A DNA stretch of 64,000 nt from Puccinia triticina (GCF_026914185.1 NC_070561.1:7750001-7814000), one strand, 5' to 3'. Positions 12,062-23,190 are shown, counted from the first letter of the stretch. A program made the numbers and translations. Notes: generated by a model not told the origin, from the letters alone.

Positions 12062-12261
12062 CCAGCCATTGAGTGGATGTTACACACTACAATTGATGGC
12101 CGGACCCGGCCATTGGTTGGATGGTACAAACTCCACTCAATTTCTGGACCCGCCGGGTCATTGAGTGGATAACCAATACCCACTGAGTGGCTGGGTACCT
12201 ATTGGTTACCTACTTGTGAGTTGATGAACCAAACGGTTCATCAAGTGGGGTGTATGTATGA

Positions 12262-13600
12262 TGTTTGGATGGTGTTTACAGGCTAGAGATGGTCACTTCG
12301 CATCCGGGTAACCGCACGTGTTTGGATACCCACTGCATTTTTTTGCTGATTCCAGACATCTGCATCCAAAGGCAGATACCCGCTGGCCTGGGCGGTGTGG
12401 AACTCTCATGCAAGGCGTAAGTAGAGCTTGGAGGGGAAATTTAAATGTCACGGAAAAATGACAGATTACACGGGTGCTTGAAGGGCTTCCCTCCTTAAAC
12501 TCTAGGAGATTCACTATTAATTTAGTGTGGCACAATCTTTCTGAATTTCAGCTATTTAAATCTTGTTGCTGTTTTTAAACCTTGTAATATATGTAATTTT
12601 GATATTTGATGGAGACAATTTTTGAAGTGATGTTGCTGAACAATATCAATTATTATTCACTAGTGCAAGCATGAGGGGAAAAGGAAAAAAGAAGGGGCAA
12701 GAGTTGCCTCCTTTGATAGGAAAAAATCACATCTGAGAGTGATTTACAATTTAGTGAAATAAATGTACTAATTGAGAAAGCTGTACAGTGTATTGTGAAA
12801 TAAAAGGACCACTAGAGTCCAAGGCGGCTGCGCCGCTGCGGAGCCCCCATGCTCAGATTGACTGACAGGCATGTGTTGTGTAGTTAAATCCTGACAAATT
12901 ATTTGTGTACAATCACATCACACTTTTTAAACATCCAAACATGTCTCCAGCCCCTGGACCCCACACTGCCCATCACCCAAAACACACAACCACAGGTTGT
13001 GCCAGCCAGCAGCCAAGCATCACATCCGCCCCGGGTTGCCTGACGTCACTCAAAAGTTACCAACGGCGCAACAAGAACCACATATGTAACCAGCCAGGGA
13101 CTAACAAGTATGTAATTGACACCCAATCTCACCCATGAACAGAGGATATCACAGAATCCTAAAGTGAGCTCAATTAGGATTTCATCCAACAACACCCGGA
13201 CCCTTGATTCTGCCAGAATTTACCTAAGTAAAGAAACACGTCTTGTAAATAGCCCCCCACAATGATAATCAGAATCACGTCATGAATCAGGTGTATCACT
13301 GGCTCCCCTGTGACCAAACTCCCACTGTTAAAACAACCCATGATCCATGTGCAAGACCCCAATAGCTCTTCTCCCAGAACAAAGTTGGGACATTTTGTCG
13401 GCCTAAAAATGAACCTCGCAGTCAAATCATTATTTTGATCCTAATATAAGTGAGGTGGCCAGCAAGAGTCAGTATGTATTGCATATTAAATAATCCACCC
13501 CAAGTAACTGACATTGATTTTGTGAGCCAAAGTTAACCAATACTTGTATTCTCCATCAAGGCCAACCTTGTATTTATTTATATTTACAATCCTTCCAACC
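12262..13600. other. gene-free stretch with a candidate Helitron 3' end (minus orientation)
   Basis: No gene is supported. At 12812-12840 the minus strand reads a GC-rich hairpin (GCGGCGCAGCCGC), then CCTTGGACT and CTAG followed by T. This matches the form of a Helitron 3' terminus and recurs at 27286-27313 and 56485-56512. The matching 5' end was not found. Confidence 0.45.
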
Positions 13601-13608
13601 GCTTGGCA

Positions 13609-14523
13609 CACTCCTAGAAACGGAGTGTGCTTTGGCACACCCCTAGAAACGCAGTGTGCTTTGGCACACCCCTAGAAACGGAGTGTGCTTTGGCACACTC
13701 CTAGAAATGGAGTGTGCTTTGGCACACTCCTAGAAACGGAGTGTGCTTTGGCACACTCCTAGAAACGGAGTGTGCTTTGGCACACTCCTAGAAACGGAGT
13801 GTGCTTTGGCACACTCCTAGAAACGGAGTGTGCTTTGGCACACTCCTAGAAACGGAGTGTGCTTTGGCACACTCCTAGAAACGGAGTGTGCTTTGGCACA
13901 CTCCTAGAAACGGAGTGTGCTTTGGCACACTCCTAGAAACGGAGTGTGCTTTGGCACACTCCTAGAAACGGAGTGTGCTTTGGCACACTCCTAGAAACGG
14001 AGTGTGCTTTGGCACACTCCTAGAAACGGAGTGTGCTTTGGCACACTCCTAGAAACGGAGTGTGCTTTGGCACACTCCTAGAAACGGAGTGTGCTTTGGC
14101 ACACTCCTAGAAACGGAGTGTGCTTTGGCACACTCCTAGAAACGGAGTGTGCTTTGGCACACTCCTAGAAACGGAGTGTGCTTTGGCACACTCCTAGAAA
14201 CAGAGTGTGCTTTGGCACACTCCTAGAAACAGAGTGTGCTTTGGCACACTCCTAGAAACGGAGTGTGCTTTGGCACACTCCTAGAAACAGAGTGTGCTTT
14301 GGCACACTCCTAGAAACGGAGTGTGCTTTGGCACACTCCTAGAAACAGAGTGTGCTTTGGCACACTCCTAGAAACAGAGTGTGCTTTGGCACACTCCTAG
14401 AAACAGAGTGTGCTTTGGCACACTCCTAGAAACGGAGTGTGCTTTGGCACACTCCTAGAAACAGAGTGTGCTTTGGCACACTCCTAGAAACGGAGTGTGC
14501 TTTGGCACACTCCTAGAAACGGA
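13609..14523 (+). repeat. 29-bp hairpin satellite array 1 (about 31 units)
   Basis: The unit is a perfect 9-bp stem with a tetraloop, GGAGTGTGC-TTTG-GCACACTCC, plus the 7-base spacer TAGAAAC, giving an exact 29-bp period. The first half is nearly homogeneous; from about 14200 a CGGAG to CAGAG variant (first stem base changed) becomes frequent. The array abuts the Tet-like oxygenase ORF on its right with no spacer. The same unit recurs at 28617-28916, and a 28-bp version forms the large arrays at 48904-52706. Confidence 0.95.
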
Positions 14524-15096
14524 ATAATGCATGGCTCACTGAGGGCTGGTGAAGTAGTCTGGAAACTCTTCCATGGATTTGGTAATGTTGCGGTGGAAAA
14601 AAATCATGAATACATGAAAAGATGTGGAATCCCCTCTTTTGCCGACAACAACTTCCCCAAAGTAGCCGGTGACAAATCTCCCTTTGCATTTGCTTCCAAC
14701 TTGGCCTTCTCTTCCAATGGGTTCTATAATCACCAACATGTTGATAAGGGTGATGTATCCAAGCTCCCATTGGCATTTGTGTTAATTCTTCCAACTTCCA
14801 AAATCACCGGAGAGATTGCAACTGAAGCTTACGATGTAGAAAATGGCCAATTCATTTTTAGAGAAATTAAAATAGCCCTCAATTTCAAACCCCGTTCCAT
14901 TTGTAGAATGATCTTTTGTGCACAAGAGTACGCACATGGAACTTTACTACCACATGAACCCACTATATATACTAAATTAGGCATAGCTTTACAGGTAGCC
15001 ACAAAAGCAAGTCAGACTTGCCAAAAATATATTCGAGGTGATTACAATGATGAAACTGATAAATATGTGGGCGGTGTTGATGAACTATTAGGTTAA
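14524..15096 (+). CDS. Tet/JBP-like 2OG-Fe(II) dioxygenase domain protein, partial
   Basis: The frame runs out of the satellite and gives about 190 residues resembling the fungal Tet-like 2OG-Fe(II) oxygenase family: GFGNVAVEKNHEYM, FASNLAFSSNGFYNHQHVDKGD (cut here as NHQHVDKGD, holding the HxD iron ligand pair H-V-D), LPLAFVLILPTS, then CAQEYAHGTLLP with the distal histidine. Known family members use Fe(II) and 2-oxoglutarate; Tet/JBP relatives oxidise thymine or 5-methylcytosine, and many basidiomycete copies travel with transposons. Whether this copy is active is unknown. There is no natural start: the first in-frame Met (14497) lies in the satellite, so the 5' part was probably displaced or lost. 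Stop at 15094-15096. A Tnp2 transposon lies 2 kb downstream. Confidence 0.6.
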   Translation: MMHGSLRAGEVVWKLFHGFGNVAVEKNHEYMKRCGIPSFADNNFPKVAGDKSPFAFASNLAFSSNGFYNHQHVDKGDVSKLPLAFVLILPTSKITGEIATEAYDVENGQFIFREIKIALNFKPRSICRMIFCAQEYAHGTLLPHEPTIYTKLGIALQVATKASQTCQKYIRGDYNDETDKYVGGVDELLG

Positions 15097-15302
15097 TTTA
15101 GCGATTAATACAATTTGTAATTCAAGAATTTTTTCCAGTCGGATTTCAACCAGCTGCATGAACCTTTTCCTTAGTAATCTTAGCTATTACATTGTTTTTC
15201 CTATCATTGGTGCCTACGTACTCATTGAAACATGACAGACCTGGAAATCTGAGAGTTGAGTAGACGTATGAGATGTTCCATTAGGTAAACTTCTGCAGGC
15301 AC

Positions 15303-15818
15303 CAGCCCGAGTTCAGCCATGAGATTATAAAAAAGATAAATTCAAACCAGAAAGCCAAACCCAAAACCAACCATTATTTTTTCTCCAACTTCAAGCCACC
15401 CAAAATCAAATCAGGGGAAGATCAGCAAGCAGCTTTTGAAATCATACAACAGGCCATTTGTGAAGATGATTTGTGGGTGGAAGCGTGGCAGATGGCGAAA
15501 TTCGTCAAGAAGGAATACTCCCTCACCAAAGATCAACTCGCATTTCTTGTGAAAGAGCACAAATACCAAATCAACCAAGTCAGGCAAGCTGTATCAAAAC
15601 TGGAGGAGATTGCGCAGAGTGATGCACAGGACAACTTCAAAAATTGGTTTGAAAATGGCACACCGTTCCCAATCATTTCTGAAGCCAGCTGGAAAAAACA
15701 CCACCTTGGAACTGAGGTTGCCCACCTACGACAAACAATTGCAATCTATGCTTGGGCTTCCGGTGTGGAACTCCTACCGTGCCAGGCGGTAGGCAGTGCT
15801 TGGAAGGGAAAGTGGTGA
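15303..15818 (+). CDS. unrecognised ORF with charged helical protein
   Basis: The frame is open from about 15303 (before the first Met at 15471) and ends at TGA 15816-15818. It encodes a charged, largely helical sequence (SGEDQQAAFEIIQQAICEDD, KFVKKEYSLTKDQLAFLVKEH, SKLEEIAQSDAQDNFKNWFENG, GTEVAHLRQTIAIYAWASGVELLP). It has no membrane segment or motif that I recognise. It sits between the Tet-like oxygenase and the Tnp2 element and may be a transposon passenger or gene fragment. The lack of a good start suggests a missing upstream exon. Confidence 0.35.
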   Translation, partial: QPEFSHEIIKKINSNQKAKPKTNHYFFSNFKPPKIKSGEDQQAAFEIIQQAICEDDLWVEAWQMAKFVKKEYSLTKDQLAFLVKEHKYQINQVRQAVSKLEEIAQSDAQDNFKNWFENGTPFPIISEASWKKHHLGTEVAHLRQTIAIYAWASGVELLPCQAVGSAWKGKW

Positions 15819-16389
15819 TGAGCCTGCCTTCCTGTGAGGTCCTAGGATGAATGAGATCTGAGAAAACCAGAGAAAGGGGGTTGAACAACACTGTCAGTGA
15901 GACTTGTTGGCGGGTTTGGGGGTTGAGGATCTGGAAAGGGATGCTGATGAGGATCTTGAGGGTTGATAAGGATCTGATGAGGTGATAAGGATAAGGATCT
16001 GAGAATCTTGATGGTGTATTTCGTGGATCAGAAGACTGCCATGCCTCCCCATCATCTGAGTTCGAACTTCGAACTCAGACTCCAGGAAGTGAACATGTCA
16101 CAGACATGTTCATCACATCCCTAACTACAAACAAGCTCTACACAACACAAACAAAACAAAACACACAGAAAGAAAAGATCAACCACATACATAGAAAAAT
16201 GAGGAGAGTAACATAAGAGAATTATGGGTGCAATGTATCAAAAAGAACAGAGAGAAAAATCAACAACAATCATCAATATCAATCATAACATCTTGAATCT
16301 TGAGCTTGAGATTTGAGATGGAGAATCTTGAAGTCTTGATCTTGATAACTGGTCACTTGAATCTTGAGTCTTCATCTGGATCTTGAACC
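15819..16389. other. gene-free, low-complexity stretch
   Basis: GATCTGATGAGG / GGATCTTGA-type short repeats lead into AC-rich sequence (ACAAACAAAACAAAAC). Near 16320-16385 CTTGA/TCTTGA recurs. No coding or RNA gene is seen. Confidence 0.5.
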
Positions 16390-16701
16390 ATGGACCGTCT
16401 GTACCATTTTACTCACCACACCGGTTACCTGAAGGAAATCATCTCAATGGCTAAACGTGGGCCTCCAAAATCTGGCAAGATCAAAGGAAGCATTGAGATG
16501 GAGGCAATGGGTGCAGCCCCCACAGCAAAGAATATCCAGTATGCTTTCATATTTCTCTGCTTATTTTTAACCCGTTGCATGATACTGAAATTCATTTCAT
16601 GTAGAAACATTGACTTTGAGGACAATGACTGGATCCTAATCCGAAGGGAAGAGGCTCATCAAGGTCACTTCTGTGGACACCAATGGTCAATGGCGCAGTG
16701 A
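16390..16701 (+). CDS. small unrecognised two-exon ORF (81 residues)
   Basis: The first exon (16390-16538, from MDRLYHFTHHTGYLKEI) ends at a GTATGC donor; a 66-nt intron ends at CATGTAG (16604). The second exon (16605-16701) continues in frame (NIDFEDNDWILIRREEAH) to TGA. The splice keeps the frame and removes a hydrophobic AT-rich stretch, which supports the model. I recognise no domain. DNDWILIR resembles DNDWILIE in the hAT transposase at 8650, but the match is too short to argue from. It lies beside Tnp2-related sequence and may be a passenger or a relic. Confidence 0.35.
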   Translation: MDRLYHFTHHTGYLKEIISMAKRGPPKSGKIKGSIEMEAMGAAPTAKNIQYAFIFLCLFLTRCMILKFISCRNIDFEDNDWILIRREEAHQGHFCGHQWSMAQ

Positions 16702-17027
16702 AATATTAATTGTGATTTTGCTTCCTCACACATACATTCATGAGAAATTTGAATACAATTTGAGAAATGAAAAGAAATAAACTTGAAAAGTTGTCAAGTT
16801 AAAATGCAAGTAGAAACAACTTAATGCCTTTCTATGACTCTGAGTATGATTGATTTGCTTGTGAGACCAAATGTTCCTTGATCCAAGTTTTGATAAGCAC
16901 AGGTGGCCTGAATATTTTTGGCCTCAACATATCTAATTACAGGTGGGGATAATGTTCCAACGACAAGCCTCATTTGAGCTAAATATTGACAAAACCTAAG
17001 GGATGGATGACTGAAGATTGCAGGTTT

Positions 17028-20000
17028 TCAAAAGACATTGTACATCTCCATAATTTTAACCCAGTCTTCATGTCCACCTGAAGGCTTTTCCATCCGGTAT
17101 ATTTGCTTGACAAGACCATACAGCTCACCATCCTCAAGAAACATGACCACGTTGTTAGGTTTGAGAACTGAAACCCGCAAGTTGTTGAAGCCAGTACATT
17201 GACTGAGCACTTCCGCGGAACTGTCCAAAAATTTTGCTTGATTTGGATGTGATTCACCATCCCTAGCACAATAAGCTTCCAAAAGATCACTGTATGTATT
17301 GTTGTCCAAAATTATGAATGATGGTTTAGCCTCTTTCTTGGGGTTTTCTTCTGGGATAAAGTCTTGTACCAAGAGACGTTGAAGTTCACAGCCTTTTTTT
17401 AGTATTGTGGCATCCATTGAACCTGTGAAAAAAGAATTAGCATTTTGATGTTTGATTTTTTGTTGCAGAGAAAAACACACTGCGCTTGTTGTTTGTTGTC
17501 ACCTTTTGAAGTATTCCAATCAAACGCTCCCCTCCCCATTCAGCTACTCCTCCTAGGGGCCCCCAGAAGCGCAGTTGGTCCGTAATATGCAAAGCATAGT
17601 GATGATTGGGCATAACAGTCTTGGAATTGAACAATCCTCGAGACAAGGTGTTGTAGCGGTTGTAGAGCTTCTGGAATTTGGTACAGTTGGCCTCAGTCAT
17701 CTCATAAGAGCAAGCAATATTTGTACATTGAACTAGACAACAGATGTTATCAAGTATCAAGTCTCAAGTTGAGTTGCTTCGGAGTTTGTTGACATCCAAT
17801 ACTACATAGGAGGTCCATCACGACCAGTGGTATAATATACATGTACAATGATCTCCATTCATGAGCCTTGAGTTTTCCATGTCTGACGTCCCCAAGGTCC
17901 TTTGGTACAGAGGTGGTTCCAAATGGTACAACCACATTTGCAAGTGCCTTTTGGATGTCAATTTTTTCTTCCTCAGAGAAGAGAGTTGCATTGGTTCTGT
18001 CAGACACTGAGACACTAAGTCCATGTGTCTACAATGCTTAGTACATGTCTTATAGCCTAATGGTTAAAGACTGCTTTACTGATTGGCTCATGTACATAAA
18101 GTCAAGAGTTCAATTCCCTGTCTTACATTAATTATGTACCTTTTATCTCAATGTACTATTATTATGTATTTATTACATATTTCACACTCTTTTGAGTATG
18201 TGATTAAACTTATTTCACATTGATTACATCTGTGTTTATACAGAGAGAGATAATCTTATCTCTCTATGTATTTGTCCTGTTTAAGCCTAATATATGTACA
18301 AATAGGGTGATTACATACACATTTATGTAAATCCCCTCTGAATTTTGTGATCACTCCTCTCCTTGGAGTGAAGCATCCCTCAGGTCCTTGACTCAAAGGA
18401 GGGAGCTGATCCCTGTAATATAAAAGGGGAGGCTCTCACCTGTAGAGTTTCCTCCCCCAAGATTATTACACATAAAAAACCCGCCAACCTTACTACAATC
18501 AATAGTGTCAGCCACAGATTACATGTCACAGTACCTTACACGTACCAAGTACCTGCAATTGCTCACATTACATATAGTACATTCCTTTTTACACCCTTAT
18601 TACATATGTATATCATTAGATACAAGCTTAAGAATGTACTCCTGTTATACATTACATTACAGATAACCATAGTTAAATACAGTTACCATAATGTACTGTT
18701 GTTATGAGAGTTAAGTTACGTGCAACAGTAAGATTACAATACATTGTAATATTACTGTACACGTGAAATACCCCAAGACAGGTATCACTCATTTATCCCC
18801 TGTTACGCCTCAGTCCCCATTTACATAACATATTGGTTATGATATAAATACATAAACAATACATGATGTAATCCAATTCAAAGAGCACTGAATGGAATCA
18901 CTGATTGGTTATGATCAGCTAGTGTGCACAGCTACTGATCCAGGATCAGTACTAATCATTACACTGCCCTGATCATTTCCAATGTTGATCCTCATGAGGA
19001 TCTGCTTCCATTGAGCGCTTCCAGTTCCCCCCTGGTCCTGAAGCGCCTCCATGAAGCGCCTCATGTTCCCTCCTGCTCTTTTCCCCTCTATATAAACACA
19101 CCCCCCAGGACTGTTTATCCCTCAGAATATTATTACAGCAAAGTTTAACCCATACTATAGTTAAACAGTGCTTTCATTCTCAACCATCATTCAATTCAGG
19201 AATACTCTCAACTCTTGATTACCCTTACCTTTCTGTAGGTAAAACCACGAACCCAAGTTGAGTTATTCCTTGGATGCCTATTAACACCCTGTGTTGATCT
19301 GGATGTGCCTTAATTGAGCAAGCCTCTCAGTCAAGATTACTGATAGAGTGAAACCTTTTACAGGTCTTACCACGAACCCATTGGCCCATCCTTGGCATCT
19401 TACACCATCATCTTGCTAGTAACAACCCTCTCAGACACAGTTAGTTACATACAGGCTGACAAATAGTGAGTGGGGTTTACAATAATCAAACTAGCCTTAT
19501 TTCTCTCTTACAGCCTTCCTCGACTTTATCTTGTGTATTTTCTAGTTACAGGAGATTGTTATCACTCCTGTAACTTAGAAAATAACCTTTCTTTGTTCTA
19601 AAGCTACGGCGCCGGCTAGAGTCATCGCCGCGTCCCCTTACTTTTGTAAGGGAGCTAGCCCCTCCGCTACTAAGCGTCAAGGCGTGGTTTTCTTCCCATT
19701 GGCCTGAAAAGGTTATAGTGTGGCATTCTTCCGCTGGCCGCTATATTAGCCGCTACAGCTTGGATTATAAACCCTATCAACTCCGAGTCACACAAGAGAC
19801 CGGAGCTGACAGGTTCCATGCTTCAAGTCGTAGTCAACATGCCAGCCGTCTTCATCCAAGTCGTTGTCTGTGTCTGTTTCTTCCCAATTGTCCTCATCCA
19901 TTTCTTCAAACTTTCTTTTGTAAGCCTGTGATATGGGCAATGACTGTTGAAATCCCCATCTAACACGCCAATGATGCTGAAGAACACCCTTGGGCCAATT

Positions 20001-21534
20001 ATGTAAGATACCCGAGGCAACATGCCGTACTGGATCCCTATGAGGTAGAAGATTCAAGGCAGACCAACAAACACCATTAGCAGTGAGAAACACTTTCTTT
20101 TCCTTTGGTGTACAAGCTTCTTTCCATTGGGTGGCTTGAATGAGGTGTGTATCCTTTCTTCAAGGAGGACCAAGTTCTAGCTTGTGTAGATCTTTTTGAG
20201 TGACCATGCATCAGGAGCAGAGTTGTGTTCCATTGTGTGAAGTGAATCCTGCAACCTTGTGAGTTGCTACGATGTTGCCAACAAGAGGAAGGAGTTGAAT
20301 AAAAACCTTGCAGCCTTGCGGATATTGGTACGTAGGTAGAATAAAGCCATTGTTGGCTTTCAAAAGGTCATTGACTAGAGGCTGTAGAATGTGGCTGATT
20401 GTGACCATGTCAGGCTCGTTAGGACCGGGTGTCATACCAGCAAGGTACCAGTTGGAAAGTTTGCTGCAATAGTTTGGAGAGGAATTCAGACAATTCATAG
20501 CAATAATTCCCATTGAGTGCTTTTTGCCGGCCGTTTTGTTTCCATAGGGGTTAAACCAGTCAATGAAAAGGGAGAATACAAGGTGAATTGAAGAGTCTTC
20601 TTTAATTTGGGATTTTGCTAAATCTTTCCATGCTGGACTTTGTTGAATATTGTGAAATCCTGTAGAATCTTGCACAGCCTGGGCCCACTCATCAATGTCT
20701 TTCTTGGTTTCAGATTGTGCAAGGAACCATTTCAACCATTCTTCAAATTGCTGTCTATAGTAGAAGCTTTTGGGAACTTGGACAGAGCTGAAATGTCTTG
20801 GGTTGATGCGCTTAGTTGGTCTAGGTGCTATTCCTTTGTCAGAAATTCCTTTGAAGCTGATACTGGTCTTGAAGAGTGGTTCATTGCATATTTTATCTCT
20901 AGAGGATTCTTGGTAGGTGCAGTTTTCCGGTATTTGGTTTGGGACAAGGTGAAGGCGGAAACATTTGGGGCAGCACACATGTTTCACAATTACTGGTGTG
21001 AGGTGGAGATGTTGAATAATAGTTTGTGTGTGTTGTTTAGATTTTATTACAGAAAACTGTTCTGATGGAGTTTGACAAGCCAGTAAAAGAAGCTTCCAGA
21101 TTATCCGCTGTGCTGTCCGGCAGTTTTCCAAACTAACACCACAGAATAGATGTAACCATGCGATAAGAAAAGACAAAATACCTGCCCAGATCATGAGAGA
21201 AAATCCAAAAATCAATATTCTTATCATGCTATAAAGAGGAAAGGATGGTCTCCTTACTGATCATTTGAGCACCTTTGCTTCCAGAAAAACCAGAATTACT
21301 TTGATCAGAGTTGGAAGATTGTGAATTGATTTCCAATTCTTCTACCGTAGGAGTTGAGGCAAGGGGTGGATCTGTAGACTGCTCATTTGAGATTGATAGC
21401 TGTTGGAGATTGGCCAGAGGGCTAGGTTCTTGACGGTTTTGTTGTGCCTTGAAATGTGCTTGCCGGGTTCGTTTAGCGACGTACTTTCCTTCAGGTAGTT
21501 GGGCAAGGCACTTGTAACAATCACACAGTTCCAT
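17028..21534 (-). pseudogene. Tnp2-type (EnSpm/CACTA) transposase, interrupted by an LTR and frameshifts
   Basis: In reading order: a Cys-rich N terminus (MELCDCYKCLAQLPEGKYV with a following T..H); a hydrophobic part and CCPKCF; the Tnp2 core (SLFIDWFNPYGNK, MTPGPNEPDMVTISHILQPL, LPLVGNIVATHKVAGFTSH); NLLPHRDPVRHVASGILHNW with LQHHWR; then, after the LTR at 17998-19811, DVRHGKLKAHEWRSLYMYIIPL, PNHHYALHITDQLRFWGPLGG and a variable tail. The order matches fungal Tnp2-family transposases, which act as cut-and-paste enzymes with a DDE-type core. Without the LTR the region is about 2.7 kb, near the usual 900 residues. Frameshifts or stops occur near 21229, 20200 and 17440-17750, so it is not functional as read. 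Confidence 0.8.
17998..19811. mobile_element. 1.8-kb solo LTR (TGTCAG...CTGACA) inside the Tnp2 gene
   Basis: It starts TGTCAG and ends CTGACA, with the 5-bp target duplication GGTTC on both sides (17993-17997 and 19812-19816). Deleting it with one GGTTC rejoins the Tnp2 reading frame exactly (..YDLKHGT|NATLFSEEE..). A TATATAAAC at about 19090 and a C-rich region resemble an LTR promoter. There is no gag or pol, so it is a solo LTR formed by recombination. Near 18050-18117 it contains tRNA-promoter-like boxes (TAGCCTAATGG and GTTCAATTC) with poor pairing. Confidence 0.9.
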
Positions 21535-22054
21535 GTTGGTGGTAATTTGTTGGAAAGGATGGTTATCTGAAAGAAGAAGTTGATGAAGAATGGATGCTAA
21601 GTTTCTGGCTGTTGTGTATCTGAATCGTCCTTAGTTCAAGTCCACAAAGAACGGTGGGCTGAATAAAGCAAAAGTAATGCTGGATGAAGAGGATTACCCC
21701 TAGCTATTGGAACGGTGGCATGATTTGCCATTCCAGCACATTGGCCAACCAAACGGTTGAAACTTTGCACCTATCTGGTGGCGATGGATCCACTTCAGCT
21801 TGCCTGGGAAGATTACTCTTGGGCAAGTACCGATTGGTTGGGCAAACCAACAGCAATCAATTTTTTTGCCCAGTGGTGTACAAATTCAGAAGAGCAATAG
21901 ATGATCAAAAGGAAACAAAATCTTTGATTTAAGCCAGGTGTCAAAACTGACAATGTACATAGGTGATTGCATGAGGCCAAGAAAAGGTAGAATGAAATGA
22001 CATGAGGAAAGACAAATGAACTGCATAACACAATACTGTAGATTGAGTTCCAAT
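21535..22054. other. gene-free spacer between Tnp2 and the accessory gene
   Basis: No convincing coding sequence. It separates the two minus-strand genes of the presumed element and may hold the Tnp2 promoter. Confidence 0.4.
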
Positions 22055-23190
22055 CTAGCCATCAATTTCTCCCTCCCCAACTTCATCATCCTCCATCTCT
22101 TCATCTTCTTTGTCTTCATATTCACCTTCAACATATTCCTTGTAGAGATCCCCGGCTTCCCCTTCTTTGTAGAAATCGTTATGGTGTCCTTCAGAAATGT
22201 TGTTATTTGTGACTGAAGATCCAATGGCCTGATCTTTGTCTTCTTCATCATCCTCATTGTACTCGTCCTTGTCCTCATCTTCCATAACTTCATTGTTGGC
22301 TTGCGTATAATTTGACAGTACGTTCTTCAAGTATTTTGAGTTGAATCGCGAGTCAGACAGCTTCTCGTCAGGTACAAGAGTTGGTAATAAGCTTTGGTTG
22401 GCATCTGGGAGAAATGCAACGGCTTTGGAATTTGGAATGATTTGTTTCTGGGCAGCCAATAGCCCTTGGTACCAGTCAATGTCGTAAAAGTCTAGGGGTA
22501 GATTCTTGGGAGGTGTTGGATAAAGGGTTTCTGCAGGTTCTTTTGGTAAGCAGCGAACACAACGTCAACTTTGTTTGGGAAGGAGAATCTCTTCCTTCAT
22601 CATCTCCACATCCAAGCAACAGAAAAATTTGCTTGCATTCTTCAAACGGTATGGGAGTGTTTTGATCTTGAAAAACCCATGTTCCGGCGAGTACTCGTCA
22701 TCAGAATGAGCACCAAGTTCATCAATGATGTCAATATAGCGTCTGGGGTAGCCGTGCTTGACTGCAAAGGTGTAGCGTGCCTTACACAGCTGAAAACAAT
22801 TATACTTAGTACTGAAGTCAACGCAGTTGAGAATAAGAGTTAAAAATGACAACTAACCCGATCCTGATTCTTTTGATTAACTTTTCTTTTCTCATCTGCA
22901 GCAAATTTCCCCGGAGCTTTCTGTTCCCGTATGAACCGTTGACGCATGAGATGGTGGACATAGTGAAGGTAGGCCTTATCAAGGAGCTCGACATTTTTGA
23001 CGTATTTTTTGTTGATATTGAGTGCCTTGTAGGCCGGAGTTGCTCCAAGTTGATGGAAAGTGTTGATAGCAACTAGTCAACATGCCATGTTGTACAAAGA
23101 GTCAGCATCATCTAGCAGATTGGGACGCCATTGCCGCAAGCCCAGCCGAGATAAGGCTTTTTGACTCCATAGAATGTAGAACTGTGAGAC
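22055..23190 (-). pseudogene. transposon-accessory protein of a rust-type family, with nonsense changes
   Basis: Reading from about 23190: LRQWRPNLLDDADSLYNM, a TGA, then VAINTFHQLGATPAYKALN, a long helical part, a 68-nt intron (22790-22857, GTTAGT...TTTCAG), RYTFAVKHGYPRRYIDIIDEL, GAHSDDEYSPEHG, TLPYRLKNASKFF, a second in-frame TGA at 22565-22567, DFYDIDWYQGLL, NSKAVAFLPDANQSL and a very acidic tail ending at 22055. From memory this layout is typical of a highly repeated rust-fungus protein type; I cannot name a domain. Position next to Tnp2 on the same strand suggests an accessory gene of the same transposon. The splice junction holds the frame; the two TGAs make it a pseudogene, unless the copy is spliced differently. 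Confidence 0.6.

Larger units (their letters stand above)
10640..12260. repeat. palindromic foldback region (CATTGAGTGG / GATGACCGGT type), twice interrupted
   Basis: Short inverted units recur around motifs such as GACCGGCCATTGA, ACCCGGTCATTGAGTGG, CACTTGATGACCGGTTGA and GGACCCGGCCATTG. The right end (GGGGTGTATGTATG near 12247) is roughly the complement of CATACACCCCACT just right of the MITE (11135), suggesting long terminal inverted repeats. A MITE (10717-11130) and a solo LTR (11289-12061) have been inserted into it. The motif family resembles the larger arrays at 24523-26878 and 54650-55600. Outer limits are approximate. Confidence 0.55.

Noticed and set aside
13609..14523. CRISPR-like array of palindromic repeats
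   Set aside because: The units are head-to-tail with 6-7-base constant spacers, no unique spacers and no cas genes, in a eukaryotic context; this is a satellite.
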